A DNA stretch of 64,000 nucleotides from Paenibacillus sp. XY044 (GTDB lineage Bacteria > Bacillota > Bacilli > Paenibacillales > Paenibacillaceae), in NCBI RefSeq assembly GCF_002257645.1, contig NZ_NQMO01000001.1, forward strand, positions 916,065 through 980,064, written 5' to 3'. A program made the position numbers and the translations under genes. Positions 7,854 through 14,935 of the stretch are shown piece by piece; within the stretch, counting starts at the first letter, position 1, and every line of letters starts with the position of its first letter. Under the pieces are notes generated by a model. It was not told the origin of the DNA, made no database searches, and saw only the letters and a list, made by a program, of their open reading frames with translations.

Positions 7854-8648
7854 TTAAAATACGCTTCGGACCAGCCCGCCGTCGATCCGCAGCGCGGCCC
7901 CGTTGATCGCGGACGAGAGGGGGCTGCTGATAAATGTGACGAGATGGGCGATCTCCTCCGGCCGGATCAGCCGCTGAATGATGGAGGTCGGCCGATTTTC
8001 CCGCATGAACCGCTGCTCGGCCTCCCGGATCGATAACGACTCGCCCGGATACAGGGAATCGAGCATCGTCTTGACCCCCTCCGTCAGGGTGGACCCTGGC
8101 ATCACCGTATTGACCGTCACGTTCGTCCCCTTGGTCAGTTCGGCCAAGCTGCGGGATATCGACAGCTGCATCGTCTTGGTGGCGCTGTAATGCGCCATCT
8201 CCTGCGACGGCATGACGGCGGCTTCGCTGGCAATGAAAATAATTCTTCCGCGATCCTGCTGCATCATGCGTTTCAGATAATGACGGCTCAAACGAACACC
8301 GCTCATAATGTTGACCTCAAAGAAGCGGAACCATTCCTCATCCGGGATCTCGAAAAATTCGGCCGGTTCAAAAATGCCCAAATTGTTCACTACGATATCG
8401 ACATCAGGATGCTGCTCCATTATGCTGAGGCAGCCCTGTTCCGTACCCAAATCGGCGACTGCGGGGACAAGTGCGGCCCCGGCGTACCGGCTCCGGATTT
8501 CTTCGATCGTTTCGTTGACCTTGTCTTCGCGGCGGCCGTTAATCAATACTTTGGCTCCTTCTGCGGCCAAAGATGCGGCGATCGCCTTGCCTATGCCGGA
8601 AGTGGAACCGGTGACAAGCGCGGTCTGTCCAGATAGCTGAAGCTCCAC
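7854..8648 (-). CDS. SDR family oxidoreductase
   Basis: A classical short-chain dehydrogenase of 264 residues if GTG 8648 is the start. AAGGAGGGA lies 7 bases before it, whereas longer in-frame starts lack a site and precede the fold. It carries T-G-S-T-S-G-I-G near residue 12, the N-N-L-G variant of the N-N-A-G motif, catalytic S with Y-S-A-T-K, and P-G-S-T. The N-N-L-G variant and the C-terminal L-R-I-D-G-G-L ending are typical of the YkvO/YxbG-like group. The substrate is unknown. It is monocistronic and convergent with nat. Confidence 0.85.
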   Translation of the reverse strand: MELQLSGQTALVTGSTSGIGKAIAASLAAEGAKVLINGRREDKVNETIEEIRSRYAGAALVPAVADLGTEQGCLSIMEQHPDVDIVVNNLGIFEPAEFFEIPDEEWFRFFEVNIMSGVRLSRHYLKRMMQQDRGRIIFIASEAAVMPSQEMAHYSATKTMQLSISRSLAELTKGTNVTVNTVMPGSTLTEGVKTMLDSLYPGESLSIREAEQRFMRENRPTSIIQRLIRPEEIAHLVTFISSPLSSAINGAALRIDGGLVRSVF

Positions 8649-8856
8649 AAATATTCCCTCCTTCATCGGAATCCCCAATAGGATCCCTACAATTCGACCT
8701 TTTATACCACTATGTTCCAGTTCTTCATTCAAACTGTCAAGCCTCACCTGGTCACTCTGCAAGAAAAATAGGGTGGACTGGATCCAGATTGAGCCGTAAG
8801 GCGATAAGGCGTTTGCACTGGATCAGGTCAAATCCGGATTGGAAATTCGCTTGGAG

Positions 8857-8885
8857 GCGGGCTCCCGGGGAGCCCGCATTTCTTC
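8857..8885 (+). other. Strong GC hairpin without an obvious upstream gene
   Basis: GCGGGCTCC (8857-8865) and GGAGCCCGC (8869-8877) form a 9-bp stem with a 3-base loop followed by ATTTCTTC. The nearest plus-strand gene ends at 7742 and already has a terminator. No gene is visible between 8649 and 9057 apart from this hairpin and the MATE promoter. Confidence 0.5.
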
Positions 8886-8991
8886 ATGAAAGGACGGAGC
8901 AGACGGGTGGTATTGTGAGCAATCGGGGGGAATGACGGGCTGGGAGGATTCCGGGCATGGTTTTTCTGTGCATTTCCACCGTTTTCCTGCC

Positions 8992-9021
8992 TTGTGCGCT
9001 CCTTTCGGCTGAGAATATAAT
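8992..9021 (+). promoter_or_regulatory. Promoter of the MATE exporter gene
   Basis: TTGTGC at 8992-8997, 18 bases, TATAAT at 9016-9021, about 35 bases before the start codon. Confidence 0.55.
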
Positions 9022-9057
9022 CAGCTTATTAAACGACATATCGAAGAAGGAGAAGTC

Positions 9058-10452
9058 ATGGGAATATGGGTGCGTGAACGGTCATTTTACAGCATGTTTA
9101 TCCGGTTAACCGTGCTGATCGGACTGCAGAATATCATAACGCTCGGCGTCAATTTGTCGGATAACCTGATGCTCGGAGGATACAGCGAATCTGCGCTGTC
9201 CGGCGTTGCGCTGGCCAACCAGATCCAGTTCATTTTGCATATGCTGGTCATGGGCGCGGCCGAAGGGCTGGTCATTCTGTCCTCCCGGAATTGGGGCGCC
9301 AAGAATATAGACGCCATCAAACGGGCCTCCAGCATCGGGATGCGAATCGCTCTGGCTGTAAGCGTGATCATGTGGGCGGTTGTTTTTTTCTTCCCGCACG
9401 GCTGCCTGTCGCTGTTTACGAACGAGGAGAGCGTGATCGCCGAAGGGGCGAAGTATTTAAGGATCATCTGTTTTTCGTACATATTTTTTGCGGTGACCAA
9501 CATTTTGCTGGCGGCGCTCCGCAGCGTCGAGGTCGTGCGGATCGGCTTTCTCGTTTCGCTGTCCACCTTGATCATTAATGTATGCCTGAATTACCTGCTT
9601 ATTTATGGCCACCTGGGCTTTCCGCGCCTTGGCGTGAGCGGCTCGGCGATCGCCACGCTGACCGCCCGTATCATCGAATGCGTGATTGTCCTTACCTTCG
9701 TGAAGAGATTTGATCAGCGGATCTGCTTTAAACTGAAAGATTTTTACCACATCGATAAGCCGCTCTTCAAGCAGTACCTGCGGATCGGCTCGCCTGTTCT
9801 GATGGCCAACCTGCTGTGGGCCGTCTCGATGGGAGCCCAGACCGCCATCCTGGGACATATGGGCGAGGCGGCGATCGCCGCGAACAGCGTAGCGAATACG
9901 ATCTTTCAGCTGGTCACGGTCATTACATACGCGTCGGCCAGCGCCACTGCGGTTATCATCGGCAAGACGATTGGGGAAGGGAATACGGGAAAGGTCATTT
10001 CTTACAGCAAAACGCTTCAGCTGCTGTACTTGATCATCGGTGTTCTGACTGCATTGCTGCTGTTTGCCGTAAAAGATGTCGTCCTCGATCTGTATGCGAT
10101 TTCGGAGAGTGCCAAAACGCTGGCCCTGCAGTTTATGACTATATTGTCCGTGACGGTTGTCGGAACGGCATACCAGATGCCTGCCTTGACCGGCATTGTC
10201 CGCAGCGGCGGAGACACGAAATTCGTGCTCTACAACGATTTTATTTTCATGTGGCTGATCGTGCTGCCGGCTTCGGCGCTGTGCGCGTTCGTGTTTGACC
10301 TATCGCCGGTCATAACGTTTATGTGCCTCAAATGCGACCAAATCCTCAAATGCTTTGTCGCCATCGTAAAAGTGAACAGGTACCGCTGGATTCGGGTGTT
10401 TGACGAGCGGGGCGGCAAGTCCCACGATGCAGGAAATAATGTCGCGACCTGA
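9058..10452 (+). CDS. MATE family efflux transporter
   Basis: This 464-residue membrane protein has the 12-helix, two-bundle layout of the multidrug and toxic compound extrusion family. Early motifs fit: helix 1-2 region L-S-D-N-L-M-L-G-G-Y-S-E-S-A-L-S-G-V-A-L-A-N-Q near residue 33, and the matching second-half segment G-H-M-G-E-A-A-I-A-A-N-S-V. Such proteins export cationic drugs or flavins using Na+ or H+ gradients. GAAGGAGAAG precedes ATG 9058. The thioredoxin-reductase-like gene follows 53 bases later and may be co-transcribed. Confidence 0.88.
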   Translation: MGIWVRERSFYSMFIRLTVLIGLQNIITLGVNLSDNLMLGGYSESALSGVALANQIQFILHMLVMGAAEGLVILSSRNWGAKNIDAIKRASSIGMRIALAVSVIMWAVVFFFPHGCLSLFTNEESVIAEGAKYLRIICFSYIFFAVTNILLAALRSVEVVRIGFLVSLSTLIINVCLNYLLIYGHLGFPRLGVSGSAIATLTARIIECVIVLTFVKRFDQRICFKLKDFYHIDKPLFKQYLRIGSPVLMANLLWAVSMGAQTAILGHMGEAAIAANSVANTIFQLVTVITYASASATAVIIGKTIGEGNTGKVISYSKTLQLLYLIIGVLTALLLFAVKDVVLDLYAISESAKTLALQFMTILSVTVVGTAYQMPALTGIVRSGGDTKFVLYNDFIFMWLIVLPASALCAFVFDLSPVITFMCLKCDQILKCFVAIVKVNRYRWIRVFDERGGKSHDAGNNVAT

Positions 10453-10505
10453 TACGGATTATCACCGTCCGGCAGCGGCCATAGGGGAGGAGGGATTCGC
10501 TTGGG

Positions 10506-11405
10506 ATGATATGGGACTGCGCAATCATCGGAGGGGGACCTGCCGGGCTGAATGCCGCTTTGGTGCTGGGGCGTTCCCGCAGGACGGCAGCGCTCATCGA
10601 TAATGACCAGCCGCGAAACCAGGTTACGCTGGAATCGCATGGCTATTTGACGAGGGACGGCATTCGTCCCGATCAATTTCGGAGATTGGCCTTCGAGGAG
10701 ATCGGGGGGTATCCGACCGTCCGCCGTTTCAAGGCGACGGCTCTCGAGGTGAGTCCCGTCCAGGGGGCTTTCCGCGTCATCACCTCGATGCGGGAAGAAG
10801 TGTTTGCCAGAAAGCTGATTCTGGCTACCGGGCTGCACGAAACGCTGCCCCGCATACCCGGCATAGCGCCGTTGTACGGAAAAAGCATCTTTAATTGCGT
10901 ATACTGCGACGGCTATGAGCTGCAGGACCGGCCGCTGTTTGTCCTGTCGGAGCAGCCGGGCCTGTATCATTTCGTCAAGACGGTTCATCATTGGAGCCGG
11001 GATCTGCTCGTCCTGACGAATGGCAAGCCTGTTCTGACGTCCGGCGAAAAGGAGAAGCTCCGGACCAAGGGGGTGCCGGTCGTTGAGGAGTTGATTCATT
11101 CGTTTAGGGGAGGCGAGGGGCGGTTAACTGAGGTTGTCTTTCACAGCGGTGCCTTTGTTCCACGGACCGGAGGCTTCATCGTACCCCATTGGTCGCAGAA
11201 GGCTCCCTTTGCTGCGCAGCTGGGCTGCCGCCCTGATGGATCAGGCGGCATTGCTGTGGATGAACTGGGCAGAACGAGCGTGAAGGGTGTGTACGCTGCC
11301 GGCGATACCGCCCGATTCGGACCGTCGCAGCTGATCATTGCGGCAGGACAGGGGAGCAAAGCCGCGATGGCAGTGAATGCGGATTTGATCGACGAGGAGT
11401 TTTGA
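10506..11405 (+). CDS. Thioredoxin-reductase-like flavoprotein with degenerate NADPH motif
   Basis: This 299-residue protein has the FAD-binding start I-I-G-G-G-P-A-G (residues 7-14), a redox-type C-V-Y-C-D-G-Y motif near residue 135, and the C-terminal FAD motif G-V-Y-A-A-G-D-T. In thioredoxin reductases the segment after the CxxC carries a G-x-G-x-x-A/G NADPH motif. Here it reads V-L-S-E-Q-P-G-L-Y-H-F, with the glycines lost. It may therefore use another reductant, or none. The CxxC suggests disulfide chemistry. GGAGGAGGG stands about 11 bases before ATG 10506. It ends before a hairpin at 11441. Confidence 0.78.
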   Translation: MIWDCAIIGGGPAGLNAALVLGRSRRTAALIDNDQPRNQVTLESHGYLTRDGIRPDQFRRLAFEEIGGYPTVRRFKATALEVSPVQGAFRVITSMREEVFARKLILATGLHETLPRIPGIAPLYGKSIFNCVYCDGYELQDRPLFVLSEQPGLYHFVKTVHHWSRDLLVLTNGKPVLTSGEKEKLRTKGVPVVEELIHSFRGGEGRLTEVVFHSGAFVPRTGGFIVPHWSQKAPFAAQLGCRPDGSGGIAVDELGRTSVKGVYAAGDTARFGPSQLIIAAGQGSKAAMAVNADLIDEEF

Positions 11406-11440
11406 TGTGAACGACGCTCGGTGTTGAACTAATGACAGCA

Positions 11441-11477
11441 TGGGCCGGTTTCTTATCGGCTCCTTTTTTTATTTTTC
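11441..11477 (+). terminator. Probable terminator after the flavoprotein gene
   Basis: A GCCG/CGGC-cored hairpin with an outer GG/CC pair is followed by a long T-rich tract. Confidence 0.5.
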
Positions 11478-11567
11478 CGATTCGATCCCAGCCTCGGCTG
11501 GTGGTACAATGAGTAAGTTGTATTATACAATGGTTCAGGTCGTACAAGGAAACAGGAGGAAAGAAAG

Positions 11568-12095
11568 ATGGTTAAGTTTCAGGATATTATTCCATATATG
11601 GACAATGTACGCCAGCAGCTAATCGAGGTGTTGGATGCGTTTGGCTCTGGGGAAAAGAACCTGCGCGAAATGCCTGAAGGATGGAGTGTAACCGAGGTTG
11701 TCGAGCATCTGGGCAGGCTGGAACGAATGATTCAGTTTCAACTGAAGAAGGCAATCCAAGCTAAGCCGGTGCTTCCGTCCGAACCGATGGAGAAAAAAAT
11801 GACTGACGTGGCGGCTGTGCTGCATGGCAGCGGCATCGTCGGTCAGAAATTCGAGGCTCCTGAGCCGGCGAGACCTACGGGGTTATCGTATGAGGAAGCG
11901 ATCCATCGGCTGGATGAGGTTCGCGCGGCGACCAAAGCTTTGATCACTCAGCTGGCGGAACGGAATACGAACGACCTGCTCTTTCCGCATCCGTTTGGCT
12001 TCTCCATGAATGCGGCCCAATGGGCCCATTTCATTGCGATTCATGAGACCCTGCACATCGAGCAGCTGACAAGGATCCGGGAGGCAAACCGTTAA
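11568..12095 (+). CDS. DinB superfamily protein
   Basis: This 175-residue four-helix-bundle protein belongs to the DinB/YfiT-like superfamily, which includes metal-dependent thiol transferases. The three expected histidine ligands are visible: one in V-V-E-H-L-G-R near residue 48 and two in H-E-T-L-H near residue 160. AGGAGGAAAG lies before ATG 11568. It is not the DNA polymerase DinB. The substrate is unknown, and bacillithiol-dependent detoxification is one possibility suggested by relatives. It is a single-gene unit with its own terminator. Confidence 0.8.
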   Translation: MVKFQDIIPYMDNVRQQLIEVLDAFGSGEKNLREMPEGWSVTEVVEHLGRLERMIQFQLKKAIQAKPVLPSEPMEKKMTDVAAVLHGSGIVGQKFEAPEPARPTGLSYEEAIHRLDEVRAATKALITQLAERNTNDLLFPHPFGFSMNAAQWAHFIAIHETLHIEQLTRIREANR

Positions 12096-12130
12096 ACTGG
12101 TGAATTTCGGATCGATGCCCTGTGCGTGAA

Positions 12131-12170
12131 AGAAAGAATCCCTGATTTGTCAGGATTCTTTCTTTTTTTC
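12131..12170 (+). terminator. Terminator of the DinB gene
   Basis: AAAGAATCC / GGATTCTTT arms followed by CTTTTTTT. Confidence 0.75.
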
Positions 12171-12309
12171 AGCAGATTCCGGGGGACCATGGGGCCTTTT
12201 TTTGCCAACTTTCATGCATCATCTCTGATCAAAGCGAAACATGACGGCAGAAACTGCGTGTCCGCTTAATGAAACGAATTGGTTACAGCCATATTCACAT
12301 AAGTGCTGC

Positions 12310-12352
12310 AGGCCATATCTCCCGTTGTTATCCTGGGAATATGGCCTTTTTA
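12310..12352. terminator. Hairpin beside the lipoprotein stop codon
   Basis: AGGCCATAT (12310-12318) and ATATGGCCT (12339-12347) form a perfect 9-bp stem abutting the stop codon of the minus-strand lipoprotein gene. The T run lies on the plus side, so its efficiency for the minus-strand gene is uncertain. Confidence 0.45.
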
Positions 12353-13048
12353 ATAAGGATGCTCCACCCGATAAAGCAATTGATCCGCCACGCTTCGCCC
12401 GGCCCCAGACAGGTCGCCGGTTTGTTTTAACTGTTCCAAGTTCCCCTTGACCTGGGCGGTATCCTGATAGCTCAGTCCATAAGCCAGATGGGATACAGCG
12501 GACTCGATCTGGGATGGAGTCTCCAATCCCCCGAGCGCTTCAATGAATTTGGACGGTTCCCTCGTGTACAGCTCGGCCATGATCGCGGCATAGCTTTCGG
12601 CAAGCGCCCCATCTGTAACGTTACCCGCTCTGACGATGTCAGAATAATCTCCAGTTTCGATCATATCTACGTGGTTGTAGAGATATTCAACGGTCTCAAG
12701 CGACTTATGGTCGCTGATTTGGTTATAAACACTCCAATCGATACCCGCAATTTGGCGCATCATTTGAGCCACTTTCTCCTCATCGCTAATGCCTGTTCGG
12801 GAATAAATGTCATTCAGCGCTTTTTCCGCGGAAATTTTACCGCCTCCTTCAGGGAGGACGCCTGTTTGCGGGGGACTGTCCGACCCGGCTTGGGCGGCCG
12901 AATCGGTCGCATGCTGCTGTACGGAAGTGCCGGGGCTTGGTGCAGACCCCGAAGTGCCATGATTTGAATCCGAAGAATTATTAGAGCAGGCGCTGAGCAT
13001 GCCGCATAGAACCGCACACATGACGACCAGCGCGAGTTTATGGTTCAT
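12350..13048 (-). CDS. Predicted lipoprotein of unknown function
   Basis: A 232-residue exported lipoprotein. The signal peptide has a hydrophobic core (A-L-V-V-M-C-A-V-L) and the lipobox L-S-A-C at residues 18-21, followed by a Ser/Gly/Pro-rich linker of about 50 residues and an alpha-helical domain. I do not recognise the mature domain. ATG 13048 is preferred over the upstream TTG at 13060, which abuts the AGAAAGGG site. It would be anchored to the outer face of the cytoplasmic membrane. It is monocistronic and divergent from the beta-lactamase-fold gene. Confidence 0.7.
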   Translation of the reverse strand: MNHKLALVVMCAVLCGMLSACSNNSSDSNHGTSGSAPSPGTSVQQHATDSAAQAGSDSPPQTGVLPEGGGKISAEKALNDIYSRTGISDEEKVAQMMRQIAGIDWSVYNQISDHKSLETVEYLYNHVDMIETGDYSDIVRAGNVTDGALAESYAAIMAELYTREPSKFIEALGGLETPSQIESAVSHLAYGLSYQDTAQVKGNLEQLKQTGDLSGAGRSVADQLLYRVEHPY

Positions 13049-13320
13049 GAGAGAATTCAACCCTTTCTTGTATATCTGGATACATATTCCAGACGCTGAA
13101 AGGGAAGAGAAGTTGCATGTAAGAAGTAAATTTTAACTGATGGTCCGCTGCTTCAGCCTCGAATTCTTGAACTACGGCGGCCGGATACCGGAGCATTGAA
13201 GCGGTGAGAGGAATATGAGTTGATTGCCCATCAACCATAAAACGAGGCCGACTAGGGGGAATGGATTCTTCATCAGGCTTAACGAGTCTTTATAAAGTTT
13301 GGCTATATTTATTTTTGCCG

Positions 13321-13537
13321 TTGAGTCACCTGTGATTCTCTGCTAAAATTCCAAGCAGAAAGGCGGTCGATCTCGATGGCAAATCAATTTGCCAGTATGC
13401 CAAGCGGCTCATGCAAAGCCTATTCTTAGGGCGAACCTTTGCATGGGCGGACGATAAGTTACTCAGTTCGCCCGCAGGACGTTTATAGGATGGGCCTTGC
13501 ACCTTATTGTTCATATTAAATAAGGGAGTTGAATGCA
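13321..13537 (+). promoter_or_regulatory. Promoter and structured 5' leader of the serine hydrolase gene
   Basis: TTGAGT (13321-13326), 17 bases, TAAAAT (13344-13349) predict a start near 13356 and a leader of about 180 bases. The leader holds a hairpin TGGCAAA-TCAA-TTTGCCA (13377-13394), then two interleaved dyads: TGCAAAG (13412-13418) with CTTTGCA (13437-13443), and GGGCGAAC (13429-13436) with GTTCGCCC (13466-13473). These two cannot form as simple nested stems, so they are alternative structures or a pseudoknot. No known riboswitch fits. Confidence 0.5.
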
Positions 13538-14698
13538 TTGACCAATCCATTCATGAAAAAACAGAAGCATCTCATCGATATTCAAACCCATGTCCAACGG
13601 CTGCTGGATGAACTCGCGCAAGACGATATCGGCGCAGGATTCCAAGCAGCAGCCTATTGGCGCGGTGAGCTGGTTGTAAATGCTTATTCAGGCAGCGCCG
13701 ATGCCTTAGGACAAAGTCCCGTTGATTCGGAAACGCTATTCGTCATGCAATCCTGCTCCAAAGGTGTGATATCCACTGCCATTCATATACTCGTCGAGCA
13801 GGGCAAGCTGGCGTATGATGAGCGGATCTCCCATTACTGGCCTGAATTCGGAGCGAACGGCAAGGAGCAGATTACTCTCCGCCAGGTACTGACTCATACG
13901 GCAGGAGTTCCATTGATGCCTGCGTACGCGGATATGCGGCTCATTGCCGATTGGCCTGCGATGGTCCATGAAATGGAAAAGTTAAAACCCATCTGGGAAC
14001 CTGCCACAAAGGCAGGTTATCACGGTTTGACCCTTGGATGGATTTTAGGGGAAACGGCCGCCAGAGCGGATGGCCGGACGATTTCCCAGATTGTCCATGA
14101 CGAAATCTGCAAGCCTATTGGCATCGATAAGGAGCTGTACCTAGGTGCAACCGCGGAAGCCGAATCCCGGATTGCCGAGATTAGCGGAGAAGCTGTGCCA
14201 ATTGCTTCCATGCCCGATGACATGCTGTTCAAGCGGGTTCTGCCTCCGGCTCTGGTTCCGGTTGCAAATCCGGAATGGAATTCGCCTTGGCTCCATGCAG
14301 CAGCCGTACCTGCCGTGAATGCCGTCGCAACCGCTCAGGCGTTAGCGCGTATGTATGCTTCATTGATTGGCGAAGGGGTGGATGGAAGACGCCTGCTCAA
14401 GCCGTCTTCCATAGCCGAGGCGACGCTGCAGCATTTCAATGGGATCGACGAGGTTGCCCTCGCTCCCGTTCGGTTGGGATTGTGCTACACGCTTGGCCAA
14501 GACGGTGATGTCATGGGTGGCAGCCGGGCGGCTTTCGGTTATGCCGGATTGGGCGGCATGATCGGATACGCCGATCCAGCGAATAGCCTTGCTGTGGCAG
14601 TACTGTGTAATCGTATGAAGATTGGCCGGGGAGATCGGTCTCCGGATCGGCTTGTCACGGATCTCATTCGCGAGAAACTTTGTCACACGGAAACATGA
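13538..14698 (+). CDS. Serine hydrolase, beta-lactamase (class C) / EstB-type fold
   Basis: This 386-residue protein belongs to the beta-lactamase-fold serine hydrolases (penicillin-binding-protein-like esterases). The catalytic S-x-x-K is S-C-S-K near residue 72, with a Tyr motif at Y-H-G-L-T-L-G-W near residue 163. The late G-Y-A-G-L-G-G segment occupies the KTG-loop position. No signal peptide is seen, so it is probably a cytosolic esterase or lactonase rather than a true antibiotic-degrading enzyme. TTG 13538 is chosen because AAGGGAG ends 9 bases upstream. It is preceded by a structured leader and ends at a terminator. Confidence 0.8.
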   Translation: MTNPFMKKQKHLIDIQTHVQRLLDELAQDDIGAGFQAAAYWRGELVVNAYSGSADALGQSPVDSETLFVMQSCSKGVISTAIHILVEQGKLAYDERISHYWPEFGANGKEQITLRQVLTHTAGVPLMPAYADMRLIADWPAMVHEMEKLKPIWEPATKAGYHGLTLGWILGETAARADGRTISQIVHDEICKPIGIDKELYLGATAEAESRIAEISGEAVPIASMPDDMLFKRVLPPALVPVANPEWNSPWLHAAAVPAVNAVATAQALARMYASLIGEGVDGRRLLKPSSIAEATLQHFNGIDEVALAPVRLGLCYTLGQDGDVMGGSRAAFGYAGLGGMIGYADPANSLAVAVLCNRMKIGRGDRSPDRLVTDLIREKLCHTET

Positions 14699-14717
14699 TT
14701 ATATTCCTTCACTTGTT

Positions 14718-14754
14718 GGGCCCGACGCGTTAACAGTCGGGCCTCATTTTTTTA
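14718..14754 (+). terminator. Terminator of the serine hydrolase gene
   Basis: GCCCGAC (14720-14726) and GTCGGGC (14736-14742), extended to GG/CC-like outer pairs, are followed by seven T after CTCA. Confidence 0.65.
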
Positions 14755-14797
14755 TCCTCGAAGTGGCAATTTCAAGGTGAACAATCGGCCAAATCCC

Positions 14798-14905
14798 TTT
14801 TATCAGCAAACCTGATAAAACCTATAAGATCATTCTAATTGACCGTTCCCCCCTGCTGTGATAGGTTCAAGAGAGAAAATATGAGTAATCTACTAGGAAT
14901 TATCA
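14798..14905 (+). promoter_or_regulatory. cysJ upstream region: dyad, promoter and CymR-like box
   Basis: A perfect dyad TTTTATCAG-CAAAC-CTGATAAAA (14798-14820) precedes a possible promoter TTGACC (14839-14844), 17 bases, TAGGTT (14862-14867). Downstream, TAGGAATTA around 14895-14902 resembles the conserved 3' part of the CymR box that represses cysteine-synthesis genes in Bacilli, and lies where a repressor would block transcription. The 5' part of the box matches poorly. Confidence 0.4.
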
Positions 14906-14935
14906 CTAATGCATGCTACGCGAGGTGGATATTTG

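Noticed and set aside
13377..13473. A c-di-GMP-I riboswitch before the serine hydrolase gene
   Set aside because: GGCAAA and GCAAAGCC occur in order, but the GAAA tetraloop, its receptor and the closing G-G-G-T-T-G-C-C strand are missing.
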